From Legionella_A sp963772805 (GTDB taxonomy: Bacteria > Pseudomonadota > Gammaproteobacteria > Legionellales > Legionellaceae), in contig CAVYYU010000008.1 of assembly GCA_963772805.1 (NCBI GenBank), positions 372,001 to 436,000 of the forward strand: a DNA stretch of 64,000 nucleotides, read 5' to 3'. Both the position numbers and the translations under genes were made by a program. Position 1 is the first letter of the stretch; each line of letters starts with the position of its first letter. This document shows, one piece after another, positions 52,831 through 61,984 of this stretch. Below the pieces are notes generated by a model that was not told the origin of the DNA, searched no databases, and saw only the letters and a program-made list of their open reading frames with translations.

Positions 52831-53340
52831 TTATGAGCTTCGACCCAAGCGATTGAGGATCTGCATGGCTGCATCACGCCGCATTTCATGCTTGGTGATT
52901 GCTTCTTCCTCGTCAGAACCTAGCATTCTGTCACTATTGACGGTGATTTGTCGAGTGACCACAACCGGAGTGGCAGATATTAGCTCTTTACCATCGCGAC
53001 TTTGCAGCTTGAAACGCACCGTATAAATTAATTGATATTGCCGTGGCGTGGTGCTGGAGCTAACGCTGGTAATTTGTTGTTGGAAATTATCACTTTCGAT
53101 AAATAACCAATAAGAAGCTAGAGATGGGCCATCTACCACGTTGATGTTGTACGCTTGTAATTGCTCTTGCAGGAGTGGGCCTAGATCTGGATGACCCTCT
53201 TGCAAAATAATCGCTATATTATTTAGCCAGGGCGGCATATCCACCATACCGCGCAAATGAAAGCCGCAGCCCGCCAAGCATAATACAAACAATGTAATTA
53301 GCGGGGTGCGGGCTAGCGATTTTTTTATTACAGACGTCAT
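52831..53340 (-). CDS. lptE: LPS-assembly lipoprotein LptE
   Basis: A 169-aa outer-membrane lipoprotein that plugs LptD in LPS export. The signal peptide ends in the lipobox LCLAGCGFHLRGM (Cys lipidated), and GFHLRG is the family hallmark; LIYTVRFKLQSRDGKELI continues the usual beta fold. It overlaps the end of leuS by ATGA (53337-53340), so translation is probably coupled, and holA follows. Confidence 0.93.
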   Translation of the reverse strand: MTSVIKKSLARTPLITLFVLCLAGCGFHLRGMVDMPPWLNNIAIILQEGHPDLGPLLQEQLQAYNINVVDGPSLASYWLFIESDNFQQQITSVSSSTTPRQYQLIYTVRFKLQSRDGKELISATPVVVTRQITVNSDRMLGSDEEEAITKHEMRRDAAMQILNRLGRSS

Positions 53341-55810
53341 TCACTAACTACCAGGTTAATCAGATGGCGGTGAGGAACCACGATCGACTTCTTCATCAAT
53401 TTACCGGTTACAAACGATCCAGCGTGTTCTTTTGCCATCTCAATTAATGTGTCTTCCGGTGTATCAATGCTTGCCGTAAATTGCGCGCGTAGCTTGCCAT
53501 TTACTTGTACAATGAAATCTGCTTCTTCCGTTTTTAAAGCACTCTTTTCGACTTTCGGCCAGGGTGCATCAATAATAATTTTTTCAAACCCTAATTGCTG
53601 CCATAGATGATGACAAATATGCGGTGTGATAGGCGCTAACAGGCGCAGGAGAATGCTGAGGCCTGAATGCAAAAAGTATTTGTCCTCTTCGGTCTCAATG
53701 GAATAAGAGGACAGCTCGTTTAAGAGCTTCATGCAACCTGATACAACCGTATTAAATTGATGGCGATCATAATCGTTAGCAGCTTGTGCCAGGATTTGAT
53801 GCACCGCCAGACGAGATTTTTTAAGCGATTCTCGCAGGCTTGCCAATTGATATTATTATTGTCGGATGCCATTTCATTAATTTCAACGAATAAACTTTGA
53901 TGTTGAAAAGCAAAAGCCCACAGACGTTTCAGAAAACGATGCGCGCCTTCAACGCCGCTATCAGACCACTCCAATGATTGCTCGGGTGGTGCTGCAAACA
54001 TGATAAATAAACGGGCTGTGTCAGCGCCATAAGTATCGATCAAGTGGTTAGGGTCAACAACATTGCCTACTGATTTAGACATTTTGTGGCCATTGCGCAA
54101 TACCATACCCTGGCTTAGCAATGCCTTGAAGGGCTCATCAGAGTTAACCAAGCCCTCATCACGCATTAACTTATGGAAAAAGCGTGCGTAGAGTAAATGC
54201 ATGACCGCATGTTCGATGCCACCAATGTACTGATCAACGGGCGTCCAGTATTTGGCACGGTCGTCGAGCATTGCATTTTCCTGGCCTTTGCAAGCGAAGC
54301 GCGCGTAGTACCACGACGATTCAACAAAGGTATCGAAGGTATCAGTTTCGCGCGTTGCATCTTGTCCGCATTTCGGGCATGTGGTGTGCAGAAATTCGTT
54401 GCAGCGCGCCAGTGGCGAACCACTGCCGGATAGCTCGATATTCTCTGGTAAGACTACTGGTAGTTCGTGCTCTGGAACGGGCACAATGCCGCATTCTTCA
54501 CAGATGACCATGGGAATGGGTGTTCCCCAATAACGTTGTCGAGAAACGCCCCAATCGCGTAATCGATAGTTGATTGTAGCTTTCCCAGTATCGTTTTCTT
54601 CAAGAAAGGTTGTGATTGCAACTTTGGCTTCTGTGGTCGTTAAGCCATCGAATTGTCCGGAGTTAACTAAAATGCCGTCTGTAGTATATGCCGATAGACT
54701 TAAATCATGGTGTTCATCAGAGTCTGGCATAATAACTTCTTTGAGCGGTAGCTGGTATTTTTGGGCAAATTCCCAATCACGTTGATCATGTGCTGGAACG
54801 GCCATCACCGCACCTGAGCCATATTGCATGAGCACAAAATTCGCTATCCAAACGGGAAGTTCTATTCCGGTAATCGGATGTATTGCCTTCAAGCCGCTGT
54901 CGATGCCGCGTTTTTCCATGGTGGCAAGCTCAGCTTCAGCCATACGTACCCCTTGGCAACTTTCAAGAAAATCTTGCACGTCTTTATTATTCAATGCAGC
55001 TTGCTTGGCGAGGGGGTGGTCAGGAGCTACTGCGACAAAACTTACGCCCATTATAGTATCAGGACGGGTGGTATAAATTTTAAGTCGCTTAGGCGCGTCC
55101 GGCACTTTGAAATAGATTTGACAGCCTTCAGAGCGGCCGATCCAGTTGCGTTGCATTTGCTTAACTTGCGAGGGCCATTCATCCAGCGTGTCAAGGCCTA
55201 GCAATAATTCATCGGCGTAGGCGGTAATTTTAATGAACCACTGGGAAATTTCTTTGTGTTCAACTAAAGCGCCAGAGCGCCATCCGCGTCCATCGACGAC
55301 TTGTTCATTGGCTAATACGGTTTGATCAACGGGATCCCAGTTTACGATGGCATTCTTTTTATAAACGAGGCCTTTTTCATATAACTTGATAAAAAACCAT
55401 TGTTCCCAACGGTAATAATCGGGGTCGCATGTGGTTATTTCGCGCCGCCAGTCGTAGGCATTTCCCAGTCTTAAAAACTGTTCCTTCATCGCGGCAATAT
55501 TATTTTTGGTCCATTCAGCAGGCGGAATACCGTGTTTGATGGCGGCATTTTCAGCAGGCAGGCCAAACGCATCCCATCCTATTGGTTGTAGAACATTTTT
55601 ACCAAGAGCCCGCTGGTAACGGGATATAACATCACCCAATGTGTAGTTGCGGACGTGTCCCATATGCAGAGAGCCGCTGGGGTAGGGAAACATGGATAAG
55701 CAGTAAAATTTCTCTTTGTTTAAGTCTTCAGTGACATTAAACGATTGTTTTTTTTGCCAGAATTGCTGAGCTTGCTCTTCAACGTCTTGCGGTATATAGC
55801 TGTTATCCAT
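53337..55810 (-). pseudogene. leuS: Leucyl-tRNA synthetase, frameshifted near the 3' end
   Basis: Charges tRNA-Leu. The gene is full length but split into two frames. The first part (55810 to about 53820) has the N-terminal FPYPSGSLHMGHVRNY with HMGH, the editing domain, and HKMSKSVGNVVD with the KMSKS loop. The anticodon-binding and C-terminal part (to 53337, RLAVHQILAQAANDYDRHQFNT, PHICHHLWQQLGFEKI, VQVNGKLRAQFT) is one frame over. A -1 shift at the A6 run (53817-53822 on the plus strand, T6) rejoins them to about 823 aa; one more A would give an intact frame. It may be an assembly error, a mutation or slippage. I list it as pseudogene because the sequence as given is interrupted, although leuS is essential. 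Confidence 0.9.
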
Positions 55811-56030
55811 AGTTTAATAAGTCTAAATTCTTGGGGTTGGTAAGAATACCGCCTCTTGAGATTCGCAGCAATAGGTGTGATCGTTTTGTGCGCATTTGGT
55901 TTTGTAAAACTGCTTAAATAACGAAAAAATAGTGTGTGTTGCAAATAATCAGGTTCAACCCTGGGTAAATCGAGGCAGATTCAACTTGCAAGTGCAATTA
56001 ATCAGATTGAGCCACTACAAAGCAAGCATA

Positions 56031-57890
56031 TTATGGCGCATCAGCAGGAAGTTCTGCTTCCTCATGTTTAGCTTCATCCAGAACCTTGGCTCGAGTTCGG
56101 CTGTTATTATAGATGCTATAACATACCAATCCAGCCACAACAACGTTCACAGCTATTAATGCGCCTCCAGCGCCTTCCTGACCCGCATCCAACGCAGCCC
56201 ACGCACCTACCGTCAATGCGACAACACTTACAGCGGATAACGCGATTAATAACTTATATTGAAACGCAAAATTTGCTTGTAGCCTCCGGTGAGTCGTTTG
56301 TAATCCATGGTGCAACCCCTGGTGGGACCACCGAAGCCCTCGCAAGTCTTCATTGGTTGACTTAAGTTCCTGTTCTAAAATCATGAAGTTGTTGGCTGTA
56401 TCTTTTGGAGTATTGCCAGTTTTTTGAGCGGTATTAAATCGACACTGCAACAACGAATAGCTATGGGGCTTATTCTGATGTGACTTATCCTTCAGCATAG
56501 AGTCTAATCGCCGCTCCAAGTCGATAACATCCAATTCTTTTGAGGCTAATATTTCATTGAGCGCTCCTCTGCGGCCATCGACACTACAAATCTTAACATT
56601 ACAAAAACTTATAAGGGGCTTTAAAATTCCATTGCGTATTTCAACTCCATCTTGAACTATTTTTTCTAGCTTCGCTTGCTCGGCGTTATCCCTGGGGGCA
56701 GCATACTCCCCGATGATGTTTGCAATATCGGGGATGGCAACTTCATATGGAATTGCAGGTACTGTAAACGATGCCAAATAATTTCGATACAATTTTGTTG
56801 TATGGATTGTGTCCGTACAAAAATCAATGGCTAGTTGATGCCTGCCTTGTTTTGCCCAATCTAATATGTTCCCACCGGACTTGTTTTTAGCATCTGGTTT
56901 TAATCCATACTGCTCAATCAACATGGTCATCGTCGAGCAACTGCCAATCCAGGCCGCATCATGCAAAATGGTATTACCATCATCGTCTTTTATGTCTTTA
57001 TCAAAACCTAGGGCAATTAACGCCTCGACCGCTTTAGGATTGCCGCTTCGCGCGGCATAGTGCAACACGGTGGCGCCATCATCGTCTTTTATGTCTTTAT
57101 CAAAACCTAGGGCAATTAACGCCTCGACCGCTTTAGGATTGCCGCTTCGCGCGGCATAGTGCAACACGGTGGCGCCATTGTTGTTTTTCGCGTTCTTATC
57201 AAAACCTAGGGCAATTAACGCCTCGACCGCTTTAGGATTGCCGCTCCACGCGGCATAGTGCAAGACTGTGGCGCCATTGTTGTCTTTCGTGTTCTTATCA
57301 AAACCTAAGGCCATTAACGCCTCGACCGCTTTAGGATTGCCACTCAACGCGGCATAGTGCAACACTGTGGCTCCATTGTTGTCTTTCGCGTTCTTATCAA
57401 AACCTAAGGCCATTAACGCCTCGACCGCGTTAGGATTGCCGCTTCGCGCGGCATAGTGCAACACGGTGGTGCCAAAGTTGTCTTTCGCGTCCTTATCAAA
57501 ACCTAGGGCCATTAACGCCTCGACCGCTTTAGGATTGCCACTCAACGCGGCATAGTGAAACGCATTGGCTCCACGCCAATCGCTAGCTTGTGTTAGTAAT
57601 CCCCTATCAGTAATTACAATACCCGCTAGTAGTAAAATCTGCACGCGATTATATGAATAGACTTTAAGTTGCTGAAGCTTCAACAACACAAACTCCCAAT
57701 CAATCGTCTCTGGCCAATTATTGTATGAAAACACATCGTCTGTGAGCATTATCCATGGATTTTTTTTTTGAAACGTACGCAATACTGAAATAACATCATT
57801 TGCATTTGAGTCAACCTCTTCTTCGCATTCTTTATATTCATGTGCTCGAATGTGTTGTTCTGAGTTAGCTTTGAATTCATGTTGAGGCAT
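56031..57890 (-). CDS. Ankyrin-repeat protein with membrane-spanning C-terminus
   Basis: About 619 aa from the ATG at 57890 (CAGGA nine bases upstream; a TTG at 57950 also opens the frame). Eight ankyrin repeats cover about residues 110-380; six are nearly identical 33-aa units (NNGATVLHYAALSGNPKAVE, then ALMALGFDK) and two are divergent. A coiled-coil-like region follows, and two hydrophobic helices (LLIALSAVSVVALTVGAWAAL, GGALIAVNVVVAGLVCYSIY) lie near residues 545-600, before a short acidic end. This suits a host-membrane effector or an inner-membrane protein. It sits in inserted DNA between leuS and lnt. Confidence 0.85.
   Translation of the reverse strand: MPQHEFKANSEQHIRAHEYKECEEEVDSNANDVISVLRTFQKKNPWIMLTDDVFSYNNWPETIDWEFVLLKLQQLKVYSYNRVQILLLAGIVITDRGLLTQASDWRGANAFHYAALSGNPKAVEALMALGFDKDAKDNFGTTVLHYAARSGNPNAVEALMALGFDKNAKDNNGATVLHYAALSGNPKAVEALMALGFDKNTKDNNGATVLHYAAWSGNPKAVEALIALGFDKNAKNNNGATVLHYAARSGNPKAVEALIALGFDKDIKDDDGATVLHYAARSGNPKAVEALIALGFDKDIKDDDGNTILHDAAWIGSCSTMTMLIEQYGLKPDAKNKSGGNILDWAKQGRHQLAIDFCTDTIHTTKLYRNYLASFTVPAIPYEVAIPDIANIIGEYAAPRDNAEQAKLEKIVQDGVEIRNGILKPLISFCNVKICSVDGRRGALNEILASKELDVIDLERRLDSMLKDKSHQNKPHSYSLLQCRFNTAQKTGNTPKDTANNFMILEQELKSTNEDLRGLRWSHQGLHHGLQTTHRRLQANFAFQYKLLIALSAVSVVALTVGAWAALDAGQEGAGGALIAVNVVVAGLVCYSIYNNSRTRAKVLDEAKHEEAELPADAP
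57003..57600. repeat. Six near-identical 99-bp tandem repeats inside the ankyrin gene
   Basis: The block from about 57003 to 57600 repeats in 99-bp steps. The units that begin near 57010 and 57109 are identical over about 85 bases, and others differ at only a few positions, including silent ones. This points to recent expansion or gene conversion, and repeat number may vary between strains. Each step codes one 33-aa ankyrin unit. Confidence 0.92.
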
Positions 57891-58010
57891 AATGCTAGGT
57901 CCTGAATCTATAAAGTGACGCCAGAATACAATGTGTGATTTATTTATCAAATATCAGCGTGCGCAAACATGCTGTCTTAATTTATTGCTTTGATATTTAT
58001 ATAATAAAGC

Positions 58011-58620
58011 TTAGGCAGCCATGCTATCCCAAACCTCATTAAGACCTCTTTCCCAGGAGTGATAAGGATGAGCAAAATATACATTTTTATCGAATGCACT
58101 AGCTATTCGTGAATGATGTGCAAACTCACAGCCATTATCATCTGTAATGGTGAGCACAAAATTCTTCATAGGGCTTAATAGGTGAATAGTTTGCTTACTA
58201 ACAAATGCTGCGTGTTTTGTTCCTACTTGACTTATTGGTGTTTTTTTAGAAACTCGATCAACCAGAGACGTTGCCTAATGTTACTATGGCTCTTTGATGT
58301 TGTTTGTCGACAATTGTATCGATCTCCCAGTCACCAAGACGTGTCTTTTGATCTACTACCGATGGACGCTCATCAATCATTACTCTACTTTGATAGGCTC
58401 TTGTCTCTTGTCGCCGCCAGATCGCTTTCTATTTCGTTTGCTGCCATAACGTAAATGCTCATAGAGCTTGCCACCTTCACGTTTGTTTTGCCAAACGTAT
58501 TGGTATATTCGCTCATGACTTATATTAAAAAGATTATGATGCTTTGCATAACCGCTAATTTGTTCAGGACTCCATTCCTGTTTTGCATTTCGGTGATGTT
58601 GTTTTTTATCTCAACATCAA
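58011..58620 (-). pseudogene. IS30-family transposase remnant
   Basis: Read on the minus strand in three frames, the fragments line up with IS30 transposases: WSPEQISGYAKHHNLFNISH and ERIYQYVWQNKREGGKLYEH; after a shift, IDERPSVVDQKTRLGDWEID; after another, DDNGCEFAHHSRIASAFDKN and YFAHPYHSWERGLNE. At least two frameshifts and a stop interrupt it, and the end after LNE is replaced by WDSMAA before a stop. No intact end repeats were found. It adds to the evidence that the leuS-lnt gap has taken up mobile DNA. Confidence 0.85.
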
Positions 58621-58742
58621 ACAAGAATAACAGATTGATATTCAACCCAAGTGCCAAGTATATTACCATGCAAACAAATTCTTATTCTAATGGACACTTA
58701 TGGATGGCCAGCAATAAAAGGAAGGAAAATTAAGTTCGAATA

Positions 58743-58806
58743 TTAGGGGCTGTTGACATTTGATCTCCCCGTCGCCGACGTACCGCGGTTTATCCGCGGT
58801 ATCCAG
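58743..58806. repeat. Left 64-bp inverted repeat arm
   Basis: Perfect complement of the right arm. It carries an internal 8-bp stem with TTTAT loop and a second small CGTCG/CGACG palindrome, in the style of REP or Rickettsia-like palindromic elements. Confidence 0.95.
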
Positions 58807-58957
58807 AAAATGCCCGTATAAAACACAGCGCTTTTAATTTACCTTATAATTCGTTTTTGATAACACACCATCATGAGCAATCACATTTCAACCCATTGAT
58901 AAATAGGATCAAACTCGTAAAATCACGGCTCCCACACCAAAATAAAACAAGTTTGAA

Positions 58958-59707
58958 ATGGCCAGACTAATGCTCAGTGACGAGGTATGGTCGAAGCTAG
59001 GGATAATCATGCTACAACAAGGGATTTATGACAAGCCCGAGCTTCGTCTTATGGTTGAAGCCATGCTGTATCGTATGCGCGTAGGCTGTCCTTGGCGAGA
59101 CCTGCCAGCAGAGTTTGGAAACTGGAATACAATATACCAAAAATTTAACCGCTGGTCATGCAAAGACAAGTTGGTCAAAATATTTAAATGTTTAGTGGAT
59201 GATCCTGATCTTGAATGGGAGTTTATTGATGGAAGTATAGTTAGGGCTCATCAACACAGTGCAGGAGCTATTGGTAAAGAAAATCAAGCGATTGGAAAAT
59301 CCGTTGGCGGAAATACAACGAAAATTCATATGGCTGTTGATGCATTTGGCCTTCCAATAGAATTTGATCTTACGGGTGGTGAAGTGCATGACAGCAAGGC
59401 CGCCCCAGAATTAATTGCACGTCTTCCTTTGTCTGATTATATCATTGCGGACAAAGGCTATGACAGTGAAGATATTCGAGTACTCATTCGAGAAAAAGGA
59501 TCGACACCCCTTATTCCGAAGAAAAAGAATTCAAAAACAGGGAATGGTGACATGGATTGGTGTTTGTACAAATATAGGCATCTAGTCGAAAATGTTTTTG
59601 CACGCCTCAAACACGTCCGAGCAATTGCAACAAGATATGACAAACTGAAACGAAATTACGCTTCAATGCTCGCCATGGCGTGCTCATATCTATGGCTGCC
59701 TATGTAA
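58958..59707 (+). CDS. IS5-family transposase (IS427-like)
   Basis: A 249-aa DDE transposase. N-terminal helix region MARLMLSDEVWSKLGIIM and LRLMVEAMLYRMRVGCPWRDLP; catalytic Asp in EWEFIDGSIVRAHQHSAGA, second Asp in YIIADKGYDSEDI, and Glu in YKYRHLVENVFARLKHVRAI (Y-R-x3-E motif). The single-frame layout contrasts with many IS427 members that need a frameshift between two frames, so this copy can be read directly. It probably moves the surrounding element or a smaller IS inside it. Confidence 0.93.
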   Translation: MARLMLSDEVWSKLGIIMLQQGIYDKPELRLMVEAMLYRMRVGCPWRDLPAEFGNWNTIYQKFNRWSCKDKLVKIFKCLVDDPDLEWEFIDGSIVRAHQHSAGAIGKENQAIGKSVGGNTTKIHMAVDAFGLPIEFDLTGGEVHDSKAAPELIARLPLSDYIIADKGYDSEDIRVLIREKGSTPLIPKKKNSKTGNGDMDWCLYKYRHLVENVFARLKHVRAIATRYDKLKRNYASMLAMACSYLWLPM

Positions 59708-59815
59708 GTTATCTATGATTTATTGATATAATTTCAATCTAGTCCAACTGACGTAATAGTATGGACCCCGCCACCTATCGAAAGAGCAGGCGTCTACTCA
59801 TCCTAAGGAAATGGT

Positions 59816-60109
59816 ATGAGATCATCGTACGCATATATTTTAGCCAGCAAACGCAATGGCACACTTTATGTTGGCGCAACATCGGATCTTATCAGACGAG
59901 TCTGGGAACATAAAAATAAGGTGATCCCCAGCAGCTTTACAGCACAATATAATGTACATATGCTGGTCTATTATGAGATTCATAGTACTTATTTAGAAGC
60001 TGCCAGACGTGAAACACGCTTCAAAAATTGGTGCAGGAAGTGGAAACTTAATTTAATCGAAGAGCTTAATCCAACATGGCGCGATTTATACGAAGAAATA
60101 TGCACTTGA
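59816..60109 (+). CDS. GIY-YIG endonuclease-domain protein
   Basis: A 97-aa stand-alone GIY-YIG nuclease. The pattern AYILASKRNGTLYVGATSDLIRR has the two strand motifs (AYI and YVG), then the catalytic Arg in LIRRVWEHK and Glu in STYLEAARRETRFKNWCRKWK. Such small proteins are of uncertain role (DNA repair or mobile-element nuclease). It has AAGGA about 12 bases before the ATG. It lies between the transposase and the right inverted arm, so it may be an element passenger or a nuclease taking part in mobility. Confidence 0.88.
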   Translation: MRSSYAYILASKRNGTLYVGATSDLIRRVWEHKNKVIPSSFTAQYNVHMLVYYEIHSTYLEAARRETRFKNWCRKWKLNLIEELNPTWRDLYEEICT

Positions 60110-60121
60110 CATGAAGGTCTC

Positions 60122-60185
60122 CTGGATACCGCGGATAAACCGCGGTACGTCGGCGACGGGGAGATCAAATGTCAACAGCCCCTAA
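60122..60185. repeat. Right 64-bp inverted repeat arm
   Basis: Exact complement of the left arm. Its hairpin lies just after the GIY-YIG stop (13 bp) and 24 bp beyond the lnt stop, so it may also serve as a terminator for both. Confidence 0.95.
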
Positions 60186-60208
60186 CCATCAGCTTGTCCT
60201 AGAGTATA

Positions 60209-61735
60209 TTATCCTCTCTTTACGCGTATCAATGCCCAAAGAATAGTCAAAAAACTAATTAACAAGATCGGCGTATCGCCAAAATAAACCCATGGTGAGG
60301 AGCCGGTGGCTGGATAGATATTTCCTTCCAATATGCCGGCGGTAAAAGCTGGAAGTGTGGCTGTCACAGTGCCTTTGGTGTCAATAACTGAAGACAAGCC
60401 GTCGTTATTCGCCATTACTTGATAGCGTGCGGTTTGAATGGATAGTGCCTGGGCTATCTGTAATTGTTGGTACATCGCAAACGAATGACCAAACCAGCCG
60501 TCATCGCTGATAGATACTATCCATTGAGCCTCCGGTAATTGCTTGCGTAGCAATTGTGGATAGGCCAGTTCATAGCAAATCAGGGTGGCAATAGGGTGAT
60601 TTTGAATATGAATTAGCGGTTGATTTTTCTCTCCCGGCTTCAAATTAGCTGCAGGGAATGCCATCCAATCCATTAGTTTTTGAAAAGGTTGTGGGATAAA
60701 TTCACCGAAAGGGACAAGGTGTTGCTTTAAGTAGGAACCCTCAGCCGCGCCTAACGTTATCATTGCATTGTAATATTTCGATTCATCTATGGTTGTCGGT
60801 TGCGGAATACCAAGCAGGATGGCGCTGTCGGCCTCCATTGCCTGCTGATGGAAGTGATCGAGAAACTCAGCGACATAACTTGGAGGTACAGGAATTGCTG
60901 ATTCAGGTAGAACGATTAATTTATTTTTCGCAATTAATGGCCCAATATTTTGTTCGTAATGCTCTAACAGGCGCCAAAATATAGATTCATCCCACTTTTC
61001 GCGCATCGATAAATTGGCTTGAATAACGCCGACAGATTCGGCTTTATTTTCGATTGTTGCCCATTCAATGTGCTTTAAGAGCGCAGGGCTAAGGAGGGTG
61101 GCGACAAAAGCAATAACCCACAAATAGCGTTTTTTAGAATGGATTTGTGTGGCGGTTGCAAGGAAGGTGGCAGTGAGGCATGTAAAAAAACTGACGCCAA
61201 ATACACCAACGATGGGCAATAAGTATTTTAGTGGTGTGTCGGTTTGTCCAAAACCGAGAAGCAGCCATGGGAATCCACCCAGGAATGTTGCACGCATGAA
61301 CTCGACTAAACACCAAATTGCGCTAAATAAAAAACAGGAATATAGCAGGGTGCGTTTCAGTGATAGTTTATGATACAAAGCTGCTGCTAATGCCGGAAAA
61401 AGAGCGAGATAGATAATAAATAGAGACGTAATGAATGCTGACGCCAAATGATTTAGGTGGCCATACTCGTGAATACTGACATAAACCCACGATACGCCTA
61501 ATCCTAAGAAACCTAATCCAAAAACAAATCCGCTATAAAACGCGCGTTTCAAGGTTTGCTGTTGTAATAATCGGAATAACAGAGCTATACCAAGGATGGA
61601 TAAACCAGGCAGGTGAAATGGCGCGAAACCAAAGGGGATAAGCAGGCCTGCCAACAATGGCGGTAATAAATAGGTGTATTGGCTAGCTGCCAGGTTAAAG
61701 CGCGATAGTTTGCGGGTAGTTGTCGCTTGGTTCAT
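60209..61735 (-). CDS. lnt: Apolipoprotein N-acyltransferase
   Basis: Adds the third acyl chain to the N-terminal Cys of lipoproteins at the inner membrane. 508 aa (E. coli 512) with an N-terminal membrane region of about seven helices and a C-terminal nitrilase domain. The catalytic triad is visible: Glu in IVLPESAIPVPP, Lys in LKQHLVPFGEF and Cys in TLICYELAYPQ. MREKWD and WIVSISDDGWFGHSFA are also typical. In many gammaproteobacteria lnt follows corC and is next to leuS; here it is separated from leuS by about 4.4 kb of inserted DNA and stands alone. Confidence 0.95.
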   Translation of the reverse strand: MNQATTTRKLSRFNLAASQYTYLLPPLLAGLLIPFGFAPFHLPGLSILGIALLFRLLQQQTLKRAFYSGFVFGLGFLGLGVSWVYVSIHEYGHLNHLASAFITSLFIIYLALFPALAAALYHKLSLKRTLLYSCFLFSAIWCLVEFMRATFLGGFPWLLLGFGQTDTPLKYLLPIVGVFGVSFFTCLTATFLATATQIHSKKRYLWVIAFVATLLSPALLKHIEWATIENKAESVGVIQANLSMREKWDESIFWRLLEHYEQNIGPLIAKNKLIVLPESAIPVPPSYVAEFLDHFHQQAMEADSAILLGIPQPTTIDESKYYNAMITLGAAEGSYLKQHLVPFGEFIPQPFQKLMDWMAFPAANLKPGEKNQPLIHIQNHPIATLICYELAYPQLLRKQLPEAQWIVSISDDGWFGHSFAMYQQLQIAQALSIQTARYQVMANNDGLSSVIDTKGTVTATLPAFTAGILEGNIYPATGSSPWVYFGDTPILLISFLTILWALIRVKRG

Positions 61736-61984
61736 CTTGGTATTACACTATTCAAAGTTTAGTGACGATAGAGTAGTCAATATGAAAGGTCAAGTTTATT
61801 ACAATATTTCATGTGATCATTCAGTAACGTTTTTGTTCAACCAGCTTTCAAATACGACTTTTCACCTGCATGGATAGGGACGTATTTAGTACGATTGTAG
61901 TGATTTTGCATACACCCTAAGGGTTTGTAACTGTCTTTAAATTATCGGGGAGTCTGTTCCCAAGCAAAGCAACCAAGGCGAAGC

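Larger units (their letters stand above)
58743..60185. mobile_element. 1.44-kb unit with perfect 64-bp terminal inverted repeats
   Basis: The left arm (58743-58806) and right arm (60122-60185) are exact reverse complements, starting TTAGGGGCTGTTGACATTTG. Each arm contains a hairpin, TACCGCGG-TTTAT-CCGCGGTA (58781-58801 and 60127-60147). Inside are an IS5-type transposase and a GIY-YIG nuclease, both plus strand. If the ends are taken at GGGGCTG, a TA dinucleotide flanks both sides, a possible target duplication. The arms are much longer than usual IS5 ends, so the unit may be a composite or a palindrome pair flanking an IS. Confidence 0.85.

Noticed and set aside
58182..58733. Two plus-strand frames of about 90 codons
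   Set aside because: They are the reverse complement of the IS30 transposase remnant, which explains the sequence better.
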